A stretch of 64,000 nucleotides of DNA, taken from positions 62,001 to 126,000 of the forward strand of contig JAGFNK010000047.1 in the NCBI GenBank assembly GCA_025769875.1. The letters are read 5' to 3'. The notes beneath the pieces are model-generated. The model saw only the letters and a list, made by a program, of their open reading frames with translations, was not told the origin of the DNA and did no database searches. The stretch is from Russula earlei. Lineage: Eukaryota > Basidiomycota > Agaricomycetes > Russulales > Russulaceae. Positions 12,501 to 22,499 of this stretch are shown one piece after another. Both the position numbers and the translations under genes were made by a program. The first letter of the stretch is position 1. Each line of letters starts with the position of its first letter.

Positions 12501-14510
12501 GATCACCTTTGGATTGAGCTTCTTCCACTTAGCATCAGGGACATGTACATATGCCCTGCATCTGAAGACTTGGAAGTAAGAGATGTCTGGGATGTGTCTG
12601 GAGTCCCACAGTTCATGAGGAGTACACCAGCTGAGAATGTGAGTGGGAGTGTGATTGTGAATGTGAACTGCAGCATCAGTAGCCAGTTCCCAAAACCCAA
12701 GAGTAAGACCAGCGCTGTGTATAATGGCACACATCATGTCTTCCAGGGTCCAGTTCCATTGCTCCGCTAGTCTGTTCTGTTGTGGGGAACCTCGCATCAT
12801 TAGTTTGTGCTCAATCCCCATCTGCATTAGTACCAATCTGAGGGCACCCAACATGTATTCTCCACCATGATCCAAGTGCAAAGCCTTAACTGTCTTGCTT
12901 GTTTGATTTTCAGCCCAAGCCATATATTTCTTGAAGGCAACTGCACACTGATCTTTTGTTTTGAGAAAATAAACTACTCCAAAGTGGGAGTAGTTGTTGA
13001 TAAATGTTGCAAAATAACTTGTGCCCCAGATAGACTGGACCTGCATTGGACCAGCTAGATCACTGTGTATGATTTGCAATCTCTGTTCTGAGCATTTAGA
13101 GGAACCCAAGAAAGGAAGTCTCAGCTGCTTGCCAAATTGACACCCAGGGCAAGGGGTGAGATCCTTGTCAGTTGAGCTAAACGAAATTCCATTAACAGAA
13201 TTGCTGTAACATATGAGTGCATTCTGGGACATATGTCCCATTCGCTGATGCCAGATGTTGAGTGATAGCACACTGCTCTGTGCATGTAGGGATGGAATGG
13301 ATAGGTCAAACCAGAATAGATTATTCTCCATGTACCCTTGTGTGATCTTCTGATCTTTGATGTGGATCTGGAAGCCCTCTTTAGTGAATGTTATTTGACC
13401 CCCCTTCTGGAGTAGTGCTGACACTGAGAAGTACCATGTGTCAGCTTCTGGAACATGCATAACATCTGAAAGGGTCAATTGAACATCCTCAGTTCCTCCT
13501 GATGGCCTGACAAAACCTGATCCAGTTCCAATCTGTGAGATGACAGCATGGCCTCCAAGACTAACAGATCTGGATGCTGGAGCCCAAGAAATGAAGTCAG
13601 AGCAGAATGGTGTAATATGATGAGTTGCTCTGGAATTGACCATCCAATGGGATCAGGCTGCCGCATAGAGAGAAACATGTATTTCATTATCATCATCCGA
13701 TACTTTGGTAAAGATGGCAGTAGTTTTCACTATGTGTGCGTTGACTTTGGACATCTGAGCACCTCCTGTAGCCCCCTGTCCTTTCTTTGCCTTCTCCTCC
13801 TCATCCTTCTTTTTCTTTCTGCACTCCGGTGACTTGTGTCTGAGTTTCTGACAATAATAACACTTTAATTTGGACTTGTCTTTGTCCTTCTTCACTGGAG
13901 AGACTTTATTGAGGGACACGGAGGGGCCAGCCTGGCAACCTTCCTCAATGAGGATCCATTCCTGGATCATTTGTGGGAAAATATCTTTCAGAGTGCCAGC
14001 TGTGAGAATAGTCAAGGCAACAGCCAAATAAGCATTGGGTAATGCTTTGATCAGAATGAAGCTGAATTGAAGATTGGAAATCTTCATGTCATTGTTTTGT
14101 AAAGTGTTCCATGCATCATTAAGTTTCTGTAATTGCAGGAGCATTGGAGTCGAGTCATCCAGGGCCGTGCCCATCATGGCAACCCAGCTATTGAAGGCGG
14201 ACATAGACCCCATGCCTCCATATGTGTGCTTTAGTTCCTCCCATTTGTCTTTGCATGATTTGAACTTGGTATCATTGGAAACTGCCAGCAAGATGTCTTT
14301 CTGCACATAGACTTTGAAAACTCCAAGGAGGATCTGCTCATTCAAGTCCCAAGCTGTGTCTGGAGGGGATGGCAGGGAATCTGTGATATGATGCCTTTAT
14401 CTGTTCATTTGGCAAACAGCAAGTACATGTGAAGACCAAGTGGACCAATTAGATCCATTGAAGATCTCCATTGTAACTCCAGGTGGGAACGTAAAAAGTG
14501 AGGGTGCCAT
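9598..14510 (-). pseudogene. Copia gag-pol polyprotein, inactivated
   Basis: Gag starts at 14510 (MAPSLFTFPPG..., then FNGSNWSTWSSHVLAV). A CCHC knuckle follows (CYYCQKLRHKSPEC, about 13829-13870). The protease site reads NSRATHHIT where families have D-S-G-A, so the catalytic Asp is lost. Integrase shows WHQRMGHMS and CPGCQFGKQ (zinc part), IHSDLAGPM, LHLDHGGEY and PQQNRLAEQ. The RT box is YVND where YVDD is usual. RNase H has TTQAEYMALADAANEA, and the end is ADGLTKPHA. In-frame breaks are mainly TGA codons: after the gag AAA, after PALL, after KSDG and after FESL. There is also one TAA early in gag. Skipping the LTR at 9647-10528 and its duplicated GAGCA restores the tail after TKPHA, which then stops at 9598-9600. 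Not functional. Confidence 0.9.
9647..10528 (+). mobile_element. solo LTR, 882 bp, inserted in Copia pol
   Basis: It starts TGTTACACC and ends ACCATGACA (TG..CA termini) and is flanked by an exact 5-bp duplication GAGCA (9642-9646 and 10529-10533). Removing it restores the Copia reading frame. A TATA element (TGTATATATAAG, near 10003) followed by a long C/T/A-rich leader suggests transcription on plus. No coding potential and no second LTR nearby, so it is a solo LTR left by recombination. Confidence 0.9.
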
Positions 14511-14746
14511 GTGATTTGATTAGGTAAATGGGGTGATAAAACCAATTTGGGCAAGTGGAGCAAATATGTGTGCCAGATGTTAGAAATCTGATCAGTACCC
14601 CTGATGCATGGGTCAAAACTTTGATCCAAGTACCAGGAAGTGTGGGGTGTTGTTCTGATGAACAGTGGCTTGTGAAGGAGAGAGAATGTGTTGATAGACT
14701 GTGTGAACTTGTATGTGGATTCCTGTCTTGGGAATTTACTAGTGGG

Positions 14747-14760
14747 CAGGGCCCATAACC
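14747..14760 (-). other. Copia primer-binding site (half tRNA-iMet type)
   Basis: Directly inside the 5' LTR the minus strand reads GGTTATGGGCCCTG. This complements the anticodon arm of initiator tRNA-Met (CCCAUAACC), not its 3' end. Drosophila copia is known to use such a tRNA-iMet fragment as primer, so the site fits the element type. Confidence 0.75.
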
Positions 14761-16026
14761 TGTTGAATTGTGCAGTGATAAGGTAGATTAGATCATAGTA
14801 GATCTAATAAAACTTTATTCAGTTTCTGTGAGACAAAACTATTGTGTCATATTTACCTAATAAAACATTACTACAATGCATAATTAGCTACTGATAAGAT
14901 CATGAAATAGTGAGTACTTACTTCAGGTTCTGTGAGATGAAACTGAAGTATCTACTGTATGTACAACACTCTTAAGTATCTGAGAGCATCCCTAATTATT
15001 TTATCTGTAGTAACTATCAAATAGTTTTCATGATCGCTTTGTGCTAGCTACCAATTGTCTTAGATCACACTATCAATTTGCTATTGTACGCATTGCAGCA
15101 ACTTGTCAAGACACGTACTGCTGATCACTAAGGACTCAGGAGCAGGTGGGCAAGGGTTGGAACAGATGGTACGCGGCGGCAGTGGCGTTGAACAGGAGGA
15201 CGAGCCAAACGACGAGGAGGTACCAGATGGGGACTGGTAGGTGTTGCAAGAGACAAAGGTGAAGGCTAGAGGCCAGTGTAGCGAGGGGCTTTAAACAAGG
15301 CGGTCGTTGAAGAGTACCTTGAAGACGAGAGTAGACTTTAAACTGAGCGGTCGCAGGGAGTACCCAGGAGGATGAGAGTATCACAAATGGACAGTCTGAC
15401 GACTGCCATGCTTCATTGGGGCTTATATACAGTGTACAGGGTCGATTACAAAGAACTGGGACTATTCTAGACTCTTTGGTACCATCCAATAGGACTACAG
15501 AGGCATAAACTTGCTTGTGTCAAGTTTTAAGCTTACTGAGTGCATTACTGATCATTGTGGAGCGATGACATCATTATGATGTCACTGTGGAGCGCTTAGT
15601 GAGCCTATGAGGTCACTGTGGAGTTGCTCAGTCAGCCATGATGTCATTGGAGCCTTGATGACGTCAGATGATTTATGCAACAGTTTCTAAGAGTTTGTGC
15701 CGCTGTTTCGGGTCCTTGGTGGCTGGGTGACCATGTGGCTGCCATGCGATGATTACCCGATCAGGAAACGGGTGCCTGGTCGTGTTATAGTGCCTTTGCA
15801 ATAGCGATATCTTGTACCGCAGGAGGGATAGCCCAGAAAATGGAAGGGAGTCGGCAATGCAAAGTGAGAGAGGTCTCTCTTGAGTGAAATAGGACAATTC
15901 TATGGCCAGGACCTGGCCCTGGTTTGTAACACAACTGAGCTGAAACGCTTATGTGGTCCAGGCCTGTGGGCCACCTGGACAGTTTGGGCCAACACATCAA
16001 TGCTTTGGCTACTCTTTATCTCAACA
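14761..16026 (-). repeat. Copia 5' LTR (right in the window), split by a nested LTR
   Basis: TGTTGAATTGTGCAG at 14761 to TCAACA at 16026. The total of 1266 bp minus the 828-bp insert and its 5-bp duplication leaves 433 bp, exactly the length of the other LTR. Confidence 0.95.
15104..15931. mobile_element. solo LTR, 828 bp, inserted in the Copia 5' LTR
   Basis: TGTCAAGACACG...GTTTGTAACA with an exact 5-bp duplication CAACT (15099-15103 and 15932-15936). A TATA-like GCTTATATACAG lies at about 15420. The right part holds short repeats of GTCACTGTGGAG. A diverged relative starts at 16832. Open frames inside it are not genes. Confidence 0.9.
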
Positions 16027-16429
16027 GCATCAGCTTTTCTGAGCTGGTTCTCTGTACACAAGTTAGTTTGGCCTTCAGAGGGTGAGCTAGATTGAACTCG
16101 CAACTGTTGCTGGTGACAGACCATACAGGAATCTGTAGAGAAGAAAGTGGGGGAAAGTGCACTGTTTCTGAAATTTCTGTCTATGATTATTGTCATTTTC
16201 AGATAACGTGACACACCAGAAATTTCCAAAAAGAAAAGGGTTGGTAGAAAGAACTTGATGTATCTCACTGAATTCTAAGCAAAAAATCATAAAAAATAGC
16301 CCATTGGAACTGGAATGAAAATTAGCTTCTAAATGGAGGGTACTGAGAATGAAAAATAGAAATATCAGGAGATGTCAAAATTAGTATGTGGTGTGGTGTG
16401 TCCAGTGAGTAAGTAAGAGTGAAACTAGG

Positions 16430-16575
16430 GCTGTGCACCATACCTGTGGTTGGACAGGTGTATAGGACCCATACCCATACCATTTGCTGACCACTGCAGA
16501 GTTCATACAGTACAGGTATGGGATGGGTATTACCCATTGAGACCCATCAGTTGACAGCTGTTTATGGCCATCGTA
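16430..16575. repeat. short dyad of CCCATACC / GGTATGGG words
   Basis: CACCATACCTGTGG, GGACCCATACCCATACC, then ACAGGTATGGGATGGGTATT and ACCCATTGAGACCCATC form a loose inverted repeat. It looks like a small dispersed repeat. Nothing else is recognised. Confidence 0.4.
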
Positions 16576-16702
16576 TGGGTACTTTGTAGTCTAGATTTGG
16601 AATATACTGTATTTCTTGACCACATGTCACCAATGTCACCTGGTTGTGGTGTTGTCACCATGCCAAAAACCAACTGTCACAAATAACTTGCCTCACTGAT
16701 GA

Positions 16703-16835
16703 CTGTCATGAACCATTTCCTGGAGAGGGCCCTTGAAGGACCCTTCCTTAATAGAGGAAACCCAGCCTCTATGGTGCCACCCTGTTCACACAGACAAAAG
16801 GGGTGAGTAGAGGTGTCCACAATATTGCACATGTC
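16703..16835. repeat. inverted copy of the foldback loop segment (18011-18138)
   Basis: CTGTCATGAACCATTTCC, GAGAGGGCCCTTGAAGGACC, CAGCCTCTATGGTG and AGAGGTGTCCACAATAT occur here and, reversed, at 18011-18138. This is a fragment of a second copy of the foldback element family. It ends where the LTR-like sequence at 16832 begins. Confidence 0.8.
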
Positions 16836-17263
16836 AAGACTCACTGTTGAACTATCCAGTTCAAGAGCGAGGGATAAGCTCAAAGGTGAGTCGATAGACA
16901 TCCAAGATGGTGTGGGCAAGAAGTAATGTCCAGAGCAGTACCAAATGCCAAAGAGGTATGGTTACTGGAAGTGTTGAGCAATTATGCAGGGAAGAGGCCA
17001 GAATGATCACAAGGGGATGGTCCTTAAAGGAGTATCCCAGGGGTAGAGAGTGCCATAAACAAATGGACAGTCTGAAGACTGTCTGCTACTTTATTGAGTG
17101 CTTATATACTACAAGAGAGCTGCCTAATAGGGAGCAAGTCATAACCTTGTTATCAAGCATAATAGATGTATGAGTAAGAAGTCGGAGTATGCTTACTGAG
17201 CATGCTCAGTCATGCTCAGTAAGCTGCTGAGTAAGAAGGCTCCTATTGATGAGTAAGAGCCTT
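16832..17263. repeat. diverged, probably truncated LTR related to the 828-bp solo LTR
   Basis: It begins TGTCAAGACTCACTG, close to the TGTCAAGACACGTACTG start of the LTR at 15104. It shares AAATGGACAGTCTGA and GCTTATATAC in the same order. The right end is unclear; it stops at or before the foldback element. A dyad CTGAGCATGCTCAG lies near 17196. Confidence 0.5.
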
Positions 17264-17266
17264 TAC

Positions 17267-18544
17267 TGTCCATGTGTTCACTGCTTTAGTACACATGCAA
17301 AGCACCTGTCATGATCTACGCCTTGTTGACTTTGCACTAACTGTTTCCATTATTGTTCTTTTTTCTGTTACCCCCTTTCTTTCTTGGTTACCGTTTCATC
17401 CCTTGATAGTGATTGACAGCTGTCACCTTATTTTTCATGTTTCATCTATTGATTGATCCTCTTCTGTCAAACCAGGAGATCAACTCTGTCTGCGGACTGA
17501 GTCATTGTCTGACTCAGCCTTGAGATGCTAAACCTTTAATCTGGTCTCTTTGAGCCAGCCCCACTGAACCCTTGAACCAAGTCACAGGGACTTGGCCCCC
17601 ACTGAACCCCTGAGGTAATGCTCCAATGGCCGTGACACCATAACAGCACCTGATTCATTTACTGTTAGTTAGTTTAGGGCCGGTCATTTGAGGACTTGTA
17701 GTTTCGTTCAGCGAATAGAGTTGCCTATAAGGTCCCTTATATAGTTCTATTAGGATCCTTAGAGTTGACCCTAATACTTCTATTAAGGTCCTTAGTGTTG
17801 CTTTATAGTTTGTTCTATGGTTATTAGAGTTAGTCTAATAATGCATTGTAGGGTCTTTAGTATTGTGTTAGTGCCTTTTGTAGAGCACTTAGAGTCATCC
17901 TAAAGGGTCCTTAGGGAGGCTATAATACTGTCCTTTATTGCTAGAAGGGTTGCCACTAAGTGGGGTGTGCTGTATGTCAATTGTGCCAAGAATCACTCGT
18001 GTGACAATGCACATGTGATATTGTGGACACCTCTACCCACCCTTTTGTCCATGTGAACAGGGTGACACCATAGAGGCTGAGTTTCCTCTACTAAGGAAGG
18101 GTCCTTCAAGGGCCCTCTCTGGGAAATGGTTCATGACAGCACACACATTGTCATGCAAGCAATTCTTGGCACAATCAACATACAGCAAGCTCTACTTAGT
18201 GGCAACCCTTTTAGCAATACAGGACAGTATTATAGCTTCCCTAAAGACCCTTTAGGATGACCCAAAGTGCTCTACAAGAGGCACTAACAAAGATGCTAAA
18301 GGCCCTACAACATGCTATTAGACTAACTCTAATAACCTTAGAATGAACTATAAGGCAACACCAGAGACCTTAATAGAAGTATTAGGGTCGACTCTAAGGA
18401 CCCTAATAGAACTATATAAGGGGCCTTATGGACAACTCTATTCCCTGAATCAAACTACAAGTCCTCAGATGACCAGCCCTAAACTAACCAACAGTAAATG
18501 AATCAGGTGCTCTGCACATGTACTAAGCAGTGAACATGTGGACA
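17267..18544. mobile_element. foldback element with ~400-bp inverted arms
   Basis: The left arm (17267-17306 plus 17651-18013) is the inverted copy of 18152-18544. Examples are CACCTGATTCATTTACTGTT, TTATATAGTTCTATTAGG, CTAATACTTCTATTAAGGTC, AGAGTTAGTCTAATA and GCTATAATACTGTCCT. Arms of about 400 bp surround a loop of about 140 bp. Ends read TGTCCATG...CATGTGGACA. No coding content. An LTR insertion (17307-17645) splits the left arm. Confidence 0.8.
17307..17645. mobile_element. solo LTR, 339 bp, inserted in the foldback left arm
   Basis: TGTCATGATCTACG...GACACCATAACA with an exact 5-bp duplication GCACC (17302-17306 and 17646-17650). The uninterrupted sequence is seen in the opposite arm (GAGCACCTGATTC, reversed at about 18500-18512), which proves the insertion. 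Confidence 0.9.
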
Positions 18545-18547
18545 CTA

Positions 18548-19103
18548 AGGCCCCTTTTACCAACCAAGAATTCTTGAATCTTGAACCTGAACTTGGATTT
18601 CGGGATTTTCCAGGAGTGATGGGAATGACAGGTGTGATGTAAGTGACATAATAAACTAATATGAGTCCATTTCAAATATGAGTTATTTTTTGGTGTGATT
18701 TGCTGGGTTTACATGTGATATGTAAAATATTTTTTCTAACCCTTCCTTCCACTCCTTCCAAGTGGGGTATTGCAAACATGTCTTTAAGGCAGAATATGTG
18801 TCACCAATGTGTGGGTGCACATCTTTGTGCAAATTTTGTATGTGTAGCTCTGGTGAAAATGGGGCTGCAAGCACCCAGATGTTGAGCTTGAGTTGGACTG
18901 CTTGACTCCAAGTTTGACGCTGACACATCATGTGTAACCCAATATATGCAAATATGCAAATGACAACAGAAAAAAATGCATATTAATTTATTATATACAT
19001 CATATCACTTACATCACTCCTGTCACTCCTGTCACTCCCAGAAAATCCCAAAATCCAAGTTCAAGTTCAAGATTCAAGAATTCTTGGTTGGTAAAAGGGG
19101 CCT
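18548..19103. mobile_element. 556-bp MITE with ~110-bp TIRs and TA target site
   Basis: TIRs AGGCCCCTTTTACCAACCAA...TTGGTTGGTAAAAGGGGCCT; the arm continues through GAATTCTTGAATCTTGAAC and TTGGGATTTT for about 110 bp. It is flanked by TA on both sides (18546-18547, 19104-19105), as for Tc1/mariner-like elements. The middle (18683-18931) holds an 82-codon minus frame with no family I recognise. Confidence 0.75.
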
Positions 19104-19317
19104 TACTTACTGACTGGACACACTACACCACATACTAATTTTGACATCTCTGACATTTCTATTTTTCATTCTCAGTATGCTCCATTTAGAAGCTGGATTT
19201 CATTCTGGTTCCAATGGGCAATTTTTTGCTTAGAATTCAGCAAGATACATCAAGTTCTTTCTACCAACCCTTTTCTTTTCGGAAATTTCCGGCGCGTCAC
19301 GTTATCTGAAAACGACA

Positions 19318-19565
19318 TGCTGTATTTTGTACGGCGAACATGCTGTTTTTGTCCTGCCAGTCGCCACTCGCCTTGGATATAACGTATCTGTGCGAAATTA
19401 TCTCACGTATTTTCATAAAACTAAAACTAACTTCCATATGCTCATGAAGCCCTCCGACATTGCACTTCAACTACAACCCTTTAGGGGCTGAAAGTGTCTC
19501 TTGGTCTCCTCTCCCCTTCACGCGTGCTCATCACTTCATTTCACCATTCCAGGATTCTTAAATTG
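19318..19565. other. unique flank, 3' UTR of the first permease gene
   Basis: CpG content returns to gene-like levels right after the inverted repeat. Nothing else is called. Confidence 0.5.
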
Positions 19566-21741
19566 TTAAATGCCCCTCCAACGCTTTTCAAGAGAGCGTA
19601 GCGGAATGTACAACAGCGCTGTGACAACGAATGCGACTTCGAAGCCGATGTCACCAGTCTTGCGCGCGATGGGACCCGTGAACCACACTTGACTCATCGA
19701 CGGTATCACAAGCGCGAAGCCCAGAACTGATGCGCCCAGAGCAGCCACACCTAGCGGAAGATTTGATGGTACGTTCCAGTATTGGATGTCGTAGAGCGAG
19801 AAGTCGCCTTTACGGAAATACAGGTGCTCAACACATCCAGCAGCGATCCAAGCCCCTGGAAATATCAGCGATTAGCCTGCCTATCTCCGGACCGCGCGAG
19901 ATGACAAGATCAGCGAATCACCTGCCCAACATCCAATAATACCGAGAAAGTTAGAAAGGGTGGCATAAAACTTGTGTTGCCCCACAATTGACAGCAGAAT
20001 TATCCTGTACGCCACCGTTCAGATTCCACCTGAAATTTTTGAAACAATCACACCTACAATGCAGTTGAGATCACCGAAAAGACGTATCGAGGGACGACCA
20101 CTAGTGGTGGTATGAGAGTTTGCAGTGCCATACCCATAGAATACGTGCCCAAGGCATTGTTGGCCGTCACGCTCAAGCTAAGGAATACCATCAAGACCTT
20201 GCCAAATTTGCCGACGGGGGAAAGCATTGCATATACAAGTCCTCCGACGTTGCCGTCGGCGTAGCCTGCTTTCCAACCGGGAACCGAAAGGGCAGATATT
20301 GCTGCTGCTGCGCCTAGACATTGAAGAGTGATCTGAAGGTGGTCAAATGAGGCACAAGGCAAATTGACGTATCTCTTACCGTAGGGAGACTGATGCCGAG
20401 ATATGTATAGATAAATATTCGCCAGCTAAATTGTTTTCGAGGTAAGATCAACGGCGACCACCACGAGGGCTGCCAGCGACAAACCTGGACACCCTAGGAT
20501 GGAAATACACAGTGTAATCCGAACTTATGGCCGACCAAGCTGCAATGAAACCGGTGACAGTGGCGCCAAAATTCAGAATCTGTGCCACTGTGGCGGGTGC
20601 TGCTGGGCGGTCGACAAAATCTTTACTACTAACGCCCGTAGCAACAATGAACACAAGGACCACTGGCACCCATGCACAATTCTGGTACCTGTAGAAGGTC
20701 AGTCAGGAAACCGCAGAGGCTATGCCGACGATGCTCGCCAATTGAGAACTTTGAGCCCGCAGAAAGACACCTATCAAAAGAAACAATCAGGAAAACGTGG
20801 AGACCTACGGGACTACAAGCACGGACGAAGAGGGAGATCAACGAGATAATAATAATGCCGATCCTAGGAAATTATTCAAGACCTACGATCCCATGGGAAG
20901 TAGAGCTACTCACGTCCAGCTGATATTTGCGATACTAGCAAGCGCCTGGCCGCCTAACACGTTATTGAGAACGCAGAACCCAACTTCGCCCATTATGGTG
21001 AGCATGCAAGGGACCATGACGCCATAATATCTACGGATATTGGTCAGACATTATCATCGGATAAGGGTGCAACGAAGACAAGGAGAATATTCACCCGAAT
21101 GTATATCTCGAGGCACATAGCTGACGCAAACCCAGCTTCGGGCCCCAAGTCGAACTAGTTTACTTTTGAATTAGCGCTCGATCGGGAGGACAAGAATAAT
21201 TTTGGATCGGAGAATGGCACTCACAAATAAGCCGGTGCAATGGCAACAAGCAAATTAAAAAACAGGATGACGAGGCACGACTCGCGAAGGCCAAGTCCGT
21301 ACACCACCGGGCCAAGCGTACCCGCGGAGAACCTAAAACAGCACTCGCCTCGTCAGCATAACTCGTGGGATTTTTCTTACAAGGAAAAAAGGTTACACGT
21401 ACGACAGGATGTTCGTATTGGCGGAAAACCAAACAAAAAATAGTTTAATGAAATGAGTTTCAGTCCTGTCTTTGACAGCGACGGGGAGAATGCCTATCAC
21501 ATCGCGGGCGCAAAGGCGGTCATGTCGGGCTCTACAAAGTCGGGACACGTCACGTACCCCGCGCCTCCACACCCCACGTCAAGAGCTTTTCCGCGAGGAA
21601 CCCGTACTTTTTGTTGGTCATGGACTCGGAGGCGGTGGGGTCGGCCGCGCTCTGAGTTACACCGACCGAGGAATCAAGCCAAATTTTTCCGTCCCATGTC
21701 TTCAAGTTCATAGAGAAACGTGCGTTCGCCGGGTCATCCAT
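19566..21741 (-). CDS. purine-cytosine permease (NCS1/Fcy2 type), copy 1
   Basis: Start MDDPANARFSMNLKTWDG at 21741; stop at 19566-19568 after SLEKRWRGI. About ten short introns. Conserved NCS1 pieces in order: AEKLLTWGVEARG; PVAVKDRTETHFIKLFFVWF; SAGTLGPVVYGLGLRESC; TWGPKLGLRQLCASRYTFG; GGQALASIANIS; RPAAPATVAQILNFGATVTG; SSDYTVYFHP; LQCLGAAAAISALSVPGWK; NVGGLVYAML; LSLSVTANNALGTYSMG; FYATLSNFLGIIGCWAG; SLYDIQYWNVPSNLPLG; and a last TM with PSMSQVWFTGPIARKTGDIG. About 490 residues, the family norm. Family knowledge: proton symport of adenine, guanine, hypoxanthine and cytosine at the plasma membrane. It is the first of three tandem paralogs on minus and I see no lesion. Its 3' end faces the transposon pile. 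Confidence 0.88.
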
Positions 21742-22140
21742 GGCACTACCGTCGATGTTAGATTGGGGAAGACGAAAGGGTTTGGAGGAGTCAAGGGTGG
21801 GAAAGGGACAAGGTGATGAGATTGAAATTTGAAGGAGCACTCCAGAGAGCTGGGCTGAGCCATATGTAAAAGCAACTCGGCGAAGTCTCGAGACTTTGCT
21901 GTTTAACGTTGAACCAAGGGAGAGGTAAAACCCTGTCCGTTGATACCTCTTGGGGCTAAGCCATCCAGGTGCCTCTCGTGCGGATGAAGACTTTAGCTAC
22001 AAGGTATGAAGCTATGCAGGTCAAATAACGCCATGAGCGCGCATTGCGTAGAGTTATGTGACAATGAATAGTCTAGGATGAGTTGACATCAGTTGACATC
22101 GTTTCACCTGGTGTTACCACACTGCATCAGGAAAATCACA
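21742..22140. other. 5' flank of permease copy 1
   Basis: CpG-containing unique DNA to about 22000, then transition to the repeat island. On minus, TTTACATATGG lies about 120 bp before the start codon; copy 2 has a similar word at the same distance. Confidence 0.4.
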
Positions 22141-22440
22141 CATTTTTTTTCAACTTTTTTGGCTTTTTGGCTTTATAATGGTCACTCCTAAAGTCAAAAG
22201 TTTGCAAAGTTCAATAGTGTCATCAAGGTGCCACATAAAGTCAAAAAAGTTGGAAAAGTTAATAAAGTTTGTAAAGTTAGTTAGGAGTTCATGTGCATGA
22301 TAGTCAACAAAATGATTCACAAAATAAGACTTAATTGAATCAAGAGCATTGATATAACTGAAGTCTTTAGGTAGAAAGCCAGTACCATAGTGGGGTAAGA
22401 TGTGTTCCATGATTCAGTGACCAGTCATGATTCACCTTAC
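22141..22440 (-). other. A+T-rich open segment of unknown origin
   Basis: An 86-codon minus frame (22150-22410) is rich in Phe, Asn and Leu and repeats a TNFxNFxNF pattern. It lies in CpG-poor DNA at the edge of the repeat island. No promoter, splice partners or family are seen. A transposon relic is more likely than a gene. Confidence 0.3.
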
Positions 22441-22499
22441 ATCTTCCAGGGGGTTGAAATTTTGACCATCCTTGGTCAAGCATCTTAATGCAAACATTT

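Larger units (their letters stand above)
9132..16026 (-). mobile_element. complete Ty1/Copia-type LTR retrotransposon, decayed, with two nested solo LTRs
   Basis: The two LTRs start TGTTGA and end TCAACA, a perfect 6-bp inverted terminus. Each is 433 bp once the nested insert is removed from the right one. The target duplication GCATC is exact (9127-9131 and 16027-16031). Coding is on minus in the order gag, protease, integrase, RT, RNase H, which is the Copia order. The primer site and polypurine tract sit at the expected ends. Two later insertions are nested in it: a solo LTR at 9647-10528 inside the 3' end of pol, and one at 15104-15931 inside the 5' LTR. The element is dead: it has internal stops and altered catalytic residues. 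Confidence 0.95.
16191..19317. mobile_element. 3.1-kb composite with ~220-bp terminal inverted repeats
   Basis: 16191-16416 is the inverted copy of 19102-19317: TGTCATTTTCAGATAACGTG against GTTATCTGAAAACGACA, then GGAAATTTCC, AAAGGGTTGGTAGAAAGAAC, GAGAATGAAAAATAGAAAT and ATTAGTATGTGGTGT. The match covers nearly the whole arms. No transposase is visible between the arms. The interior is filled with other repeats (16703-16835, 16832-17263, 17267-18544, 18548-19103). I find no clear target duplication (left flank GATTAT, right flank TGCTG). It could be a non-autonomous DNA transposon or two separate inverted copies of one repeat. Confidence 0.6.
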
